DNA from: a virus
Virus record (IMG/VR): IMGVR_UViG_3300046680_000296
Span: 1-37,062 of that record
DNA: 37,062 nucleotides
Strand: one strand, 5' to 3'
Positions within the stretch are counted from its first letter, which is position 1, and each line of letters begins with the position of its first letter. The notes under the pieces are model-generated. The model was not told the DNA's origin. It saw only the letters and a list, made by a program, of their open reading frames with translations, and did no database searches. Below, piece after piece: positions 8,951-17,728 of this stretch. A program made the position numbers and the translations under genes.

Positions 8951-10351
8951 ATGTACTTCATGATCGACAATTTCGCGGCGGGGCTCGATACGCGCAAGTC
9001 GGCTCTGACTTCGCCGCCGGGGGTGCTGACCTCGCTGATCAACGCCACCGTCACACCCGGAGGCGAAATCAGGAAGCGCATGGCCTTCACCAAGGTGGCC
9101 ACGCTCACCGGGACATTCGGCCTCGCCGGCACTGAAAGCGTCCTGCATTTCTTCACCCGCAACGTCGCTCCGGGTGGAGGGCTCCCGGCCAACATCGCTG
9201 GAACCGCCGCGATCTACGACAGGATTCCGAACGCCAGCGCCACCCTCAAGCAGACCGATTACGACAACTACGATGGTAATATCTATCTGGTCTGCCAGGA
9301 CACCGCGCTCACCGGCAACGCCGCCAATCCGCACTACTACGCCAACGTCGCCACCGACGCGGCGGGGAAGGGCTTCTATATCAAGACCTACCAGTCCAAG
9401 GTCTATGGCGTGGCCGGGAAATACCTCAATTACAGCACCGCCAACGACCCGACCAACTGGACCACGGGCACGGGCGCTGGCTTCCACAACCTTGCGAAAG
9501 AGGACTCCAAATCGGAGGTGCTGACTTCGCTGGAAGTCTATTACGACAAGATGGCGATCTTCTCGACCGAAGCGGCCCAGCTCTGGACCGTCGATCCTGA
9601 TCCCAACCAGACCGTCTACGATCAGCTCCTCAGAGGCGCGGGCACGGTCGCGCCAAGATCGGCACTCCAGTACGGCTCTGGAGACGTCTTATATCTCTCG
9701 ACCTCCGGCATCCGCTCCCTGAAGGCTCGTGACGCCTCGAACTCGGCGGCGGTCTCCGATATCGGCTCACCCGTGGATGGTATTATTCGTAATATCGTCC
9801 GCACCAACGGCCAAGCCTACGCTAACGCGGCGGTCGCGCTGCTGGAGCCCGTCGTAGGACGATTCTGGATGGTGTTTCCGACCCAGATCCTGGTCTTATC
9901 CTACTTCCCGGGACCGAAGATCACCGCCTGGAGCCTCTACACCCTGCCGTTCACGGTGGATTACGCCGACACCTGCAATAACCGCATCTGGCTGCGCTCG
10001 GGCGATGACCTCTACCTCTATGGCGGCCCATCCAACACGGACCTCGACAATTGCGGCGTCTCCGTGATCATGCCCTATCTCGATGGCGGCAAGCCCGGGC
10101 ACAAGAAGCAGTTCATGGCTGTTGACGCTACTGTCTCGGGTAACTGGACCATGAAGGTCTCCTACGACTTCGCCAACCCCAACAACGAGGAGACCGTCGC
10201 CACCCTGTCGGCACCGACCTGGAACGACGGCACTTGTGAACTCGCCGGCTACGGCTCCCATGTCTCGCTACGCATGTACAACAACGACGCCGGAGACGCC
10301 GTGCTCTCGAACATGGCCATCCATTTCAACATGGCCGAGGATGAAGATTAA
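8951..10351 (+). CDS. tail hub/nozzle protein (P22 gp10 / T7 gp12-like)
   Basis: A 466-residue beta-rich protein with repeated short strands, including DKMAIFSTEAAQLWTVDPDP, YGSGDVLYLSTSGI and WMVFPTQILVLSYFPG. These resemble the beta-propeller-like tail hub of P22 (gp10, similar length) or the nozzle of T7. Start choice: a GGAGG at 8936-8940 lies 10 bases before the ATG at 8951; an upstream in-frame ATG would fall inside the HNH gene. The last 11 bases overlap the next gene. It would form the tube through which DNA leaves. The family match is by pattern, not alignment. Confidence 0.7.
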   Translation: MYFMIDNFAAGLDTRKSALTSPPGVLTSLINATVTPGGEIRKRMAFTKVATLTGTFGLAGTESVLHFFTRNVAPGGGLPANIAGTAAIYDRIPNASATLKQTDYDNYDGNIYLVCQDTALTGNAANPHYYANVATDAAGKGFYIKTYQSKVYGVAGKYLNYSTANDPTNWTTGTGAGFHNLAKEDSKSEVLTSLEVYYDKMAIFSTEAAQLWTVDPDPNQTVYDQLLRGAGTVAPRSALQYGSGDVLYLSTSGIRSLKARDASNSAAVSDIGSPVDGIIRNIVRTNGQAYANAAVALLEPVVGRFWMVFPTQILVLSYFPGPKITAWSLYTLPFTVDYADTCNNRIWLRSGDDLYLYGGPSNTDLDNCGVSVIMPYLDGGKPGHKKQFMAVDATVSGNWTMKVSYDFANPNNEETVATLSAPTWNDGTCELAGYGSHVSLRMYNNDAGDAVLSNMAIHFNMAEDED

Positions 10352-10877
10352 GGAGCCCAGTTTCGAGGAGATCTACCATGTCGCCAAGCACTTACGACCG
10401 GAGGACAGAACTGAGCTTGCCCTCACCCGGCCTGACATGGACCCGCTCATGCTCGCCATTGACGCCTGGTTGGCCGAATACGCCTGGGTGGCGCTTACCG
10501 GTGACGGCGAGCCCGCCATGGTGTTCGGCTGGCACCGCTTTCAGGGCGTGGCAGCCCAGCTCTGGGCCTTCGCTACCGATCGGGACCGCGCTGTCCTGGC
10601 TGGTGTGACAAAGCACATCATAAGGGTTATTGTGCCCGCGTTTCCAGCTCTGGGAATCATCAGGACTTTCTGCTTCATCCAGCCCGAGAACCACCGTTTC
10701 ATCCGCTGGCTGACATTCTTGGGCCTGGAGCCCGAGGCCACCATCTCCGATCTTGGCGCGGGGCGACAGGGATCATTGATCCTGTACGCGAGGAGCCACG
10801 ATGCTGGAGACCATTCATCACAGAGCCGTAGCCAAGAGCCTGCACAACCTCGACATTGTGCTGGCGGGCTCCAGTGA
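10341..10877 (+). CDS. T7 gp13-like / DUF2833 acyltransferase-fold protein
   Basis: 178 residues. It begins MKIKEPSFEEIYHVAKHLRPEDR and has the pattern PAMVFGWHRF, then QLWAFATD, then a late GIIRTFCFIQPENHRFIRWLTFLGLEPE. That is the layout of the T7 gp13 / DUF2833 family with a degenerate GNAT fold. Known relatives sit between tail and internal-core genes and are needed for morphogenesis; this gene occupies the same place. Start: ATG at 10341 within the end of the upstream gene. It overlaps the next gene by 77 bases in another frame. Confidence 0.72.
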   Translation: MKIKEPSFEEIYHVAKHLRPEDRTELALTRPDMDPLMLAIDAWLAEYAWVALTGDGEPAMVFGWHRFQGVAAQLWAFATDRDRAVLAGVTKHIIRVIVPAFPALGIIRTFCFIQPENHRFIRWLTFLGLEPEATISDLGAGRQGSLILYARSHDAGDHSSQSRSQEPAQPRHCAGGLQ

Positions 10878-11307
10878 TACCGACGAGCTGGACGAACTCT
10901 TTCAGCGCTTCTTCGCCGAGGCCGGTTATGCCTCCAGGGGCATCGTCTACAGCTCCGACAAAGCCCGAGCCTGGATCCACGAAGCCATCAGCTTCTGCCA
11001 TTGCCCCCATATCATCGCCCGCATCGACAACAAGATCGTCGGAGTGCTGTCCTACAGCCTCGATGACACCTTCTGTGAGAAGCCGATCGCGGTGATGCAC
11101 GTCTTCTATGTCGTACCCGAACATCGCAAATCGGCCCTGGGCCGGATGCTGCTTCAGTTCGCGCTAGACCTCGCCACGACCGTCGATGAGGCTTGCGCTT
11201 TCCACGCGCCGGTCGCTTCGGAAGTGGGCGACGTGGCGAGCCTGGTCAATCTGTTTCAGAAGGCCGGGTTCACGGCCGTCGGCTTCATTGCCGGCAAAGC
11301 ACTCTAG
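10801..11307 (+). CDS. GNAT-family acetyltransferase
   Basis: 168 residues. The core GNAT motif A appears as MHVFYVVPEHRKSALGRMLLQFAL at about residues 100-123 (R/Q-x-x-G-x-G/A pocket partly degenerate: HRKSALG). Earlier strands fit the fold (IARIDNKIVGVLSYSL). It would transfer an acyl group from acyl-CoA to an unknown amine substrate, or have become structural. GAGGAG lies just before the ATG, supporting this start despite the 77-base overlap with the upstream gene. Two acyltransferase-fold genes in tandem in the virion module is notable. Confidence 0.78.
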   Translation: MLETIHHRAVAKSLHNLDIVLAGSSDTDELDELFQRFFAEAGYASRGIVYSSDKARAWIHEAISFCHCPHIIARIDNKIVGVLSYSLDDTFCEKPIAVMHVFYVVPEHRKSALGRMLLQFALDLATTVDEACAFHAPVASEVGDVASLVNLFQKAGFTAVGFIAGKAL

Positions 11308-11316
11308 GAGGCTAAA

Positions 11317-12423
11317 TTGGGCGGTAAGAGTGGAGCCAGCGACCAGGCCGCAGCGCAACAGAATGCCCAGCAGCAAGATGCCGCCAACGCCAGAGCCCAG
11401 GAGCAAGCTCGGCAGGATCGCATCAACACCAGCATGGGCAACATCAGGAACGCCTTCGAGGGCTCGCCAGTGATGGCGAACAAGTCCCAGGCTTTCGACT
11501 GGGGCAACTGGGGCAAGCAGACCTCACAGTTCGGGGATTATTCCAAGGCCGGCGGCCAGATCGATGGGACGCAGGTGCCGGGAATGCCCGCCGGCTACAC
11601 CTACAAGGTCATTCCGGGTACGGGCGGCGCCACCACGGTCGCCGCGCCCGGGCAGGCCGGAGGCCCGGCAGCAACGGGCTCCACGCCCTACGCCAACACC
11701 GTAGGCAACGCCGGTATGCGCGCGGCGGGCAATGTCAGCACCAACCCCAACCAGCCCAATTATACCAATAGTGCGGCGTCTCCAGGGATTGCCGGCATGG
11801 GCGGCGGGACTACCACGACAGCGGGGACCCCAACCAGCTATGGCATCGTCGGCCCGGACGGCAAGGTCTACAAGCAGGGTGACGCCCTGAGCTACAACAC
11901 CAGTGTGGACACCGGTCAGCGCACGGGCGGCTTCGGCGATGATTTCTACAACAAGCAGAAGCAGGCTGTGCTGGACTACTACACTCCCCAGGTGAACGAC
12001 CAGTACCAGAAGGCTCGCGACCAGACACTCTTTGCTGAGGCCAGGGCGGGCTCCCTGGGCTCCCGGGTCTCGACCCTCAACACTGCCGACCTCGCCAAGC
12101 AGTATGGCGTCAACATGGCTGACGTTCGCAACAAGGCGGACCAGGCTGCCGCCAACGAGCGCGCCAATGTCGCGGCGACGAGATCCAAGCTGGAATCGCA
12201 GGCTCTGGCCGGCGAAGACCCCGACACCGCCGCCAGTCAGGCCGTCAACGCCAGCCGGAATATCTCGCTGGATCAGCCCAGTACCTCGGCCCTGGGCAAC
12301 ATCTTCCAGCTCGCCACCATCGGCGGCGCCAATGTGCTCAAGGGCTACAACAACGCGAAACTGGCGAACAGCTTCAGCAGTGACGGTAGCCTGCCGACTT
12401 CGTCCGGTCGTCCTATTAGCTAA
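11317..12423 (+). CDS. internal virion/ejection protein, TTG start
   Basis: 368 residues starting at TTG (MGGKSGASDQ). The start is supported by a perfect AGGAGG at 11306-11311, 5 bases upstream. The N terminus is a Gln/Ala-rich helix (AAAQQNAQQQDAANARAQEQ). The middle is Gly/Thr/Pro/Asn-rich, and residues about 205-315 form an Ala/Arg/Gln-rich helix. I do not recognise a named family. Composition and position just before the gp14-like gene suggest a structural protein packed in the head or tail. It is not a typical tail fibre: no trimeric beta-helix or collar repeat is evident. Confidence 0.68.
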   Translation: MGGKSGASDQAAAQQNAQQQDAANARAQEQARQDRINTSMGNIRNAFEGSPVMANKSQAFDWGNWGKQTSQFGDYSKAGGQIDGTQVPGMPAGYTYKVIPGTGGATTVAAPGQAGGPAATGSTPYANTVGNAGMRAAGNVSTNPNQPNYTNSAASPGIAGMGGGTTTTAGTPTSYGIVGPDGKVYKQGDALSYNTSVDTGQRTGGFGDDFYNKQKQAVLDYYTPQVNDQYQKARDQTLFAEARAGSLGSRVSTLNTADLAKQYGVNMADVRNKADQAAANERANVAATRSKLESQALAGEDPDTAASQAVNASRNISLDQPSTSALGNIFQLATIGGANVLKGYNNAKLANSFSSDGSLPTSSGRPIS

Positions 12424-12434
12424 GGAGCCTTGAG

Positions 12435-13271
12435 ATGTGCGACCCGACCGTCCTTGCCGTTGCCAGCACCGTCGCGGGTATCGCCGGGCAGGGCTATAAC
12501 ATGTATTCCCAGAATCAGGCTCAGAACGAGCAGACCAAGGCGTACAATTCCTGGCAACAGCAAGAGCAGCGCAACAAGCAGCTCGAAGCCCAGCGCCAGG
12601 ACGAATTGCGCCAGAAGTCCAGCGCCGCTGTCGATCAGGCCACCACGGATCTCGGAGCCCAGAACACCCAGGCGGCCCAGGCTGACGAGCAGGCGCGGCT
12701 CAATGCCTATCTCAAGGGCCAAGGTCCGGCCTCGACCTCGACGCCACTGGCGACCGATCCGAAGGCTCCCACTTCGGTCGCCGACATGGCCCTCTCCGGC
12801 GAATACAAGGGCGGCCCGAGCATGATTGGCGACCAGTTCGAGACCGAACTGGCGAAACAACTCCACAATGCCAACGCCAGCGTCTCTCAACGTATTGGAG
12901 CCATGGCCACCCTCGGCTCCTATGGCGGCTCCTTCGGCGGCATCGATAATCGCAACGCCGGTATTCTGGCGAAGTCAGGCTCGGCCATCGACGTCGCCAA
13001 CAATCTGCGCAAGGCTTCGCTTGGCGCGTTCGGCACCGAGCAGGCTGTCAACCCGTTGCAGATCGGTTACACGCCTTCGCCCGTGGGAGATCTCTCCAGC
13101 ATGGCCCTGGGCTTCGGTTCGCAGGGGCTCGGCAAGATGTTCGCGGGCTCGGCTACCACGCCTACGGGCAAGGCAACCACGGCACCGAAGATCGTTGGGC
13201 CGAACCTGCCGGCGCCCGCGATCAATGGCAACATCAATTACGGCGTGGGCGGCGGCGCCTACCTCTATTAA
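12435..13271 (+). CDS. internal virion protein, T7 gp14-like
   Basis: 278 residues beginning MCDPTVLAVASTVAGIAGQGYN and followed by a long Gln/Ala/Glu helix at residues 26-100. This closely mimics T7 gp14, which starts MCW, has a hydrophobic first helix and then Gln/Ala-rich coiled coil. Gp14-type proteins are ejected first and form a channel in the outer membrane. An AAGGAG ribosome site lies before the ATG. The C-terminal third is Gly/Pro/Thr-rich. Location within the internal-protein cluster supports the role. Confidence 0.75.
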   Translation: MCDPTVLAVASTVAGIAGQGYNMYSQNQAQNEQTKAYNSWQQQEQRNKQLEAQRQDELRQKSSAAVDQATTDLGAQNTQAAQADEQARLNAYLKGQGPASTSTPLATDPKAPTSVADMALSGEYKGGPSMIGDQFETELAKQLHNANASVSQRIGAMATLGSYGGSFGGIDNRNAGILAKSGSAIDVANNLRKASLGAFGTEQAVNPLQIGYTPSPVGDLSSMALGFGSQGLGKMFAGSATTPTGKATTAPKIVGPNLPAPAINGNINYGVGGGAYLY

Positions 13272-13283
13272 GGACATGCCCTG

Positions 13284-15530
13284 ATGGCTTCCATCGGCCT
13301 CAAGATCAACGACAGCTCGGGCTCGGGGATCAGCTCCGGCGTGGCCGACGTGTTCGCCAAGGCTCTGTTTGGCGATCCCGAAGCCGCCGCCAAGGTGGCG
13401 TTGGCCAAGGCTCAGATCGCGAACTACGGGGCTTCCACCAGCAAGACGCTCTCCGATATAGACGTCAACAAGGCCCAGATTTCGAACTTCGCCGAGAACC
13501 AGCGCAAGCTTCAGGCCGAAGAAGGAAACCTGAACTCTTCGGCTGCCAAGTCTCAGAGCGAGATGAAGATCGCCCAGGAGAAGCAGGACGCTCTTAATGC
13601 TGGAGCCCAGCCGCTGGCTGATATCTATACCTCGCAGCTCAACGCCCCCAAGCCGGTGATGACGCCACGGCCTCCGGAGATGATGGGGCGCATGCCCGAT
13701 CTCGCCGTGGTCGATCCGGTGGCGCAATCGCGCTACGACGCCGCCAAGGCCGGCGCGCTGCCGCTGGCTCGCGCCACCCTGCTCAATTCCGGCACCGATC
13801 CGGCGGGACAGATGGGCAAGTTCGAAGGCCAGGCCGGGCTCTTGACGCCAGATCCGAGTGGAAATCTACGACCCTCGGAGACCCTCTACACCGGAACAGT
13901 TCCGACCAAGGACACGGTCGGAGCCGTTGGAGACACTGCCGGCACGGCCGCCAATATCGCCATCGAGCAGAACAAGCCCCAGTCTGCCCAGATCGTTGAG
14001 GACAAGGCTGGCAACAGATATCAGCTCATCAAGGGCGCTGATAACCGGGTCACGGCGGTGCCGATTCCGGGTATGGCGCCAGCAGTCGCCGATCCGACCA
14101 GCGATGCCGAAGTCCAGAAGCGGATCGACAACATCAACTCGATACTCCGCAACAATCCCAACCCTGATATCACGCCGGACCAGGCGGCGCAGTACGCCAC
14201 CGATATCAACAGGCGCATCGGCACCGAAACCCTTACCAAGGTCGATGATAAGGGGAACGAAGTATCCTATGAAACCTACAAAGCCTTGCCCCAGGGCACG
14301 GCCAGGCCCGAGGACGTCTGGAACCTCGCCGGCAAGCACAATCAGCAGACGCAGGCGCAACCCACGGCTCAACCCACGGCGCAGACCGTAGGCGGGCAGA
14401 CACTCGGGGCTCCCGTGCCGATCACGCGCAGCTCCACGCCCTTGCCGGACGTGCCCACTGCCGCCGTGCGCCAGGCTTCGATGCCGGTGCCGGTGCAGAT
14501 GTTCGATCCCGCGACCGCCGGGGCGCCAACCCCTGGTGCCGCCGGGGCTCCGCCCGCCAATCCGTGGCCCCTGGTTCCGAGCATTCCGGGCGTGGTGCCG
14601 CCTTCGGGCTCGCTCCTGCCGGTGGCTCCGACCGCGCTCACGCCACCTCCCGCAGCGCAAGCCGCGCCGGCCGCGCCAGTGGTGCCGCCTGTGCAAACCA
14701 ACGAACGCATCACCAAGGTGAAGCCAGCCGACGCCTCGCTCAACGCCGAGTTCGCCTCTAAATCCCGTGGCTTCGCCATTCGCATGGCTGATGCCGTGCC
14801 CTTCTTCGTGGGTATCAAGCCTGAGAATATTCCGAGTGTCATAAGCACTATCGCGAACATACCGGGCGACAGTATCCCCCTCGACCTGATCCTGCATAAG
14901 TTCGATAAGGACCCCGCCGCCAAGACTTATGTCCAGAAGGCTCTGGCAGCGGCGTTCCCAGGATTGCGCTTTGACTCTGGCGCCGCCATCAGCAGGGAGG
15001 AAATCTCTTCAGCCCTGGCCACCGAAATTCCGATGCCCGGCGACGACCAGCGCACCATCGATGCCAAGACTTCGGCGATGGCCGCTCATCTCAGAGGTAT
15101 CCTCGGCACGGGTTATGGCTTGAACTCCGACGCCTATAACAACTTTAAGGATACCCTTAGGGGCCGGGGTTACGATCTCGATTACCATGACACTTCGAAG
15201 GCTACCGATGTCGTCTTCGATCAGAATACCGGAGCCGTCAAGTCCAGCGCGCCCGGATCGGGCGTGCCGGTCACGGCGCCCCCGCCGCCAGCGGCAGCAC
15301 CGATCGCAACGCCAGCGAACACGCCAGTAGCGCCAGCCAGCCCGACCGCGCCAGCAGCGCCGGCCACGCCAGTGACGTCATCGGCGGCGCCACCAGTAGC
15401 GCCTGCTGCGCCCGCTGCGCCCGCTGCGCCCGCTGCGCCCCCGACGGTGTCTGTAAACCCGAAGACCGGCAATAAAATTTCTGCCAAGCATAAAGCTTTG
15501 TTCGATGAACTCGGCATAGAGGCTCCCTAG
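13284..15530 (+). CDS. internal virion/ejection protein, Pro/Ala-rich
   Basis: 748 residues. A helical N terminus (residues 1-115, Ala/Lys/Gln-rich) is followed by mixed sequence and a Pro/Ala/Thr linker near residues 350-480. A folded-looking part at about 480-650 contains FAIRMADAVPFFVGIKPENIP. A second extreme Pro/Ala linker at about 655-730 includes four perfect 9-base DNA repeats. I do not recognise a family. By place it corresponds to T7 gp15, which forms part of the periplasmic ejection tunnel. A weak AGGA ribosome site precedes the ATG. Confidence 0.7.
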   Translation: MASIGLKINDSSGSGISSGVADVFAKALFGDPEAAAKVALAKAQIANYGASTSKTLSDIDVNKAQISNFAENQRKLQAEEGNLNSSAAKSQSEMKIAQEKQDALNAGAQPLADIYTSQLNAPKPVMTPRPPEMMGRMPDLAVVDPVAQSRYDAAKAGALPLARATLLNSGTDPAGQMGKFEGQAGLLTPDPSGNLRPSETLYTGTVPTKDTVGAVGDTAGTAANIAIEQNKPQSAQIVEDKAGNRYQLIKGADNRVTAVPIPGMAPAVADPTSDAEVQKRIDNINSILRNNPNPDITPDQAAQYATDINRRIGTETLTKVDDKGNEVSYETYKALPQGTARPEDVWNLAGKHNQQTQAQPTAQPTAQTVGGQTLGAPVPITRSSTPLPDVPTAAVRQASMPVPVQMFDPATAGAPTPGAAGAPPANPWPLVPSIPGVVPPSGSLLPVAPTALTPPPAAQAAPAAPVVPPVQTNERITKVKPADASLNAEFASKSRGFAIRMADAVPFFVGIKPENIPSVISTIANIPGDSIPLDLILHKFDKDPAAKTYVQKALAAAFPGLRFDSGAAISREEISSALATEIPMPGDDQRTIDAKTSAMAAHLRGILGTGYGLNSDAYNNFKDTLRGRGYDLDYHDTSKATDVVFDQNTGAVKSSAPGSGVPVTAPPPPAAAPIATPANTPVAPASPTAPAAPATPVTSSAAPPVAPAAPAAPAAPAAPPTVSVNPKTGNKISAKHKALFDELGIEAP
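15405..15440 (+). repeat. four tandem 9-bp repeats
   Basis: GCTGCGCCC is repeated perfectly four times in frame, coding for Ala-Ala-Pro units at the C-terminal linker of the upstream internal virion protein. Degenerate Pro/Ala codons extend the tract to about 15285. It may vary in copy number by slippage. Confidence 0.9.
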
Positions 15531-15532
15531 CC

Positions 15533-17725
15533 ATGTCAGCCTACGACAACTACATGACGGCCGCGCAAGAGGCTCGGGACCGGGGTGACAAGGCCGCCGC
15601 CGGAAACTTCCTGGCTCTGGCCAAGCAAGCCTATGACCCCGCCAAGGATGGGGCTTCCGACGAGCCCCAGGCTCCCGCCCAGATCCATGGCGGGGGCCTG
15701 GGGCTCGCCCAGGACCAGGATCAGGGGCAGACACCAGGCCAGGGAGGCTCCAGCACCACGCCCACGGCACCGGTCCAGGTTCCGGCTTTCGGCAAGCAGC
15801 AAGCAGTTGACCAGGCTGTCAACACTGGAGCCACGCCACAGACGCATTTCTACACTGGCGCCGAGGAGTTCGCCAAGGGCGTGCCGCAAGGGGCTCTATC
15901 GGTCGGCGACATGCCGCATGATTTCGTCAGCATGGCCGACACGGCTCAGGCTGCCGCCCGCAACTGGTGGACCAACGCGGGCCATCCGTCAGAAGACCTC
16001 AGTCTTGGCGCTGGTGACTACGTTCCCGCGCTCGGCTGGGCCGACAAATACGCCAAGGCCGTGCCGGTGACGCCAGGCTACGAGGGCTATCGCGAGGCCG
16101 GCGACACCACTGGGAACTTCCTCACCACCGAGGCTCTGACTGGCGGCTTCGGGGGCGCGATCTCCGGAATCCGCGCTGGCACCAAAGCTGCCGATATCGC
16201 GCTTAATGTCGGCAAGAACGTCCTGACGCGCGGCGGCAAAGGCGCCCTTGGCACCATCGGCGGGGGCTATGTCGGCGAGAAGGGCGGCGACCTGGTCGGC
16301 ATGCCCGAGGAAGGCAAGGTATTTGGCCAGCTTGTTGGCGGCGGCGCACCAGCGATTGTCGAGAACAGAGCCGGCGTCAACGCCATCAAGAACTGGTCCG
16401 AGGACGACACCGTGGCCCGCGCCGCAGCCTTCAAGCGGCTCGGTATCAAGCCCAGCATCGGCGCCATCGGCAACGACGCCGCCCGCAATGAAGTCGCGAC
16501 TTCGATAAGCCAGCGCATTCCCTTCGTCGGTGGCGCCGATCCGAAGGAGAGTTTCCAGCAGCAGATGGCCGGGCTCAACCAGAAGAGCCTGGAGAGCCGT
16601 GACGCCGTGCGAGGCACCACGGCTCCGCTCACCGACACCAGCGTCGGCGCCACCGGAGCCCAGGCGCAGGTCGCGGCCAGCGCTGCCGATCGAGCCGCGA
16701 CGGCACGGCGTGACGCGATATTTGGACAGATCGATCCACGTATGGATACTGACCCTAAGTTGGACGCCAGCGGCACGCTTGGGGCTCTCAACGTCGCCAT
16801 CAAGGGCTCCCAAGGCGACACCGCGAAGATGCTCGTCAAAGCCCGAGACTCCTTGATAGAGGCCGCGAACAAGTCCGGCTGGGGACCGGCCAGAGCTGGT
16901 GGAATGCGTCCGCCCTTGACCCTGACGCCCGATCGGATGCGCAAGTGGAACAGCGATCTCAAGAACATACGCGGAGACGACCCCAATCAGGGGCTGCTGG
17001 AGCGCGAACTCAATCCGATTGTCACGCAGGCAACGGCCGACCAGGCTAACCACTTCGCCAAGGTCGGCGGCGATCCCCGTGATTTCTACGCCGCCAACGA
17101 AGCCGCCCGGCCCGTCTATGACGACAAGGCCGTGGCCGAGACTGTTCTCGGCACCGAGCCCGCCACCAACCAGGCTCGGTCCTTCGATCAGGTTGCCTCG
17201 CCCAAGAACCTTCAGAACCCCGAGCGCATCGCTTCTCTTGGCCGGCAGGCTCCAGCCGAGACCAACCAACTCAAGGGCATGCTGATCCAGCGTGGCTTCA
17301 TCGATTCCAAGACTGGCCAGGTCTCGCCCAAGACCGGCGAATGGTGGAACTCCCTGCCCGAGGACCAGAGAGTCAATCTTACCAACAACGACCCGGTCAC
17401 GCGGCAGCAGATGGATGACATTGCCCTGGTCTCCAAGGGAATGAAGATGCCGAGTAACCCATCCATATTCGGGATGCCGGGCGCTGCCGACTATGTGCGA
17501 AGCACCCTGGTTGGCGGGGCCACGCATTTCATTCCCGGCCTCGGCGGCGTGATCGCGCCGCTGGTAACGGGCGGTCTCACCATGGGCTATCCCGCCCTGA
17601 AGAGCCTGCTTGGCAGTGGCGGCGCGGCTCTCAACGCCATGAAGACCGGCGCCGCCCGCTCCACGGCCTCGACCCTGGCGGCTGCTGCCTCTTCGGCGCG
17701 GCAAGCCCAGAAGCCGGGACAATAG
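15533..17725 (+). CDS. large internal virion/DNA-ejection protein
   Basis: 730 residues, in the place of T7 gp16. The N terminus is helical (YDNYMTAAQEARDRGDKAAAGNF), then a Gln/Gly linker at about residues 45-85, then a mixed domain. Gly/Ala-rich weakly hydrophobic stretches occur near residues 205-280 and 645-700 (GGATHFIPGLGGVIAPLVTGG), which could insert into the inner membrane during ejection. There is no transglycosylase motif; that activity is carried by the separate lysozyme gene 4 bases downstream. No ribosome site is evident; coupling to the upstream stop (2 bases away) is likely. Confidence 0.7.
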   Translation: MSAYDNYMTAAQEARDRGDKAAAGNFLALAKQAYDPAKDGASDEPQAPAQIHGGGLGLAQDQDQGQTPGQGGSSTTPTAPVQVPAFGKQQAVDQAVNTGATPQTHFYTGAEEFAKGVPQGALSVGDMPHDFVSMADTAQAAARNWWTNAGHPSEDLSLGAGDYVPALGWADKYAKAVPVTPGYEGYREAGDTTGNFLTTEALTGGFGGAISGIRAGTKAADIALNVGKNVLTRGGKGALGTIGGGYVGEKGGDLVGMPEEGKVFGQLVGGGAPAIVENRAGVNAIKNWSEDDTVARAAAFKRLGIKPSIGAIGNDAARNEVATSISQRIPFVGGADPKESFQQQMAGLNQKSLESRDAVRGTTAPLTDTSVGATGAQAQVAASAADRAATARRDAIFGQIDPRMDTDPKLDASGTLGALNVAIKGSQGDTAKMLVKARDSLIEAANKSGWGPARAGGMRPPLTLTPDRMRKWNSDLKNIRGDDPNQGLLERELNPIVTQATADQANHFAKVGGDPRDFYAANEAARPVYDDKAVAETVLGTEPATNQARSFDQVASPKNLQNPERIASLGRQAPAETNQLKGMLIQRGFIDSKTGQVSPKTGEWWNSLPEDQRVNLTNNDPVTRQQMDDIALVSKGMKMPSNPSIFGMPGAADYVRSTLVGGATHFIPGLGGVIAPLVTGGLTMGYPALKSLLGSGGAALNAMKTGAARSTASTLAAAASSARQAQKPGQ

Positions 17726-17728
17726 ATC

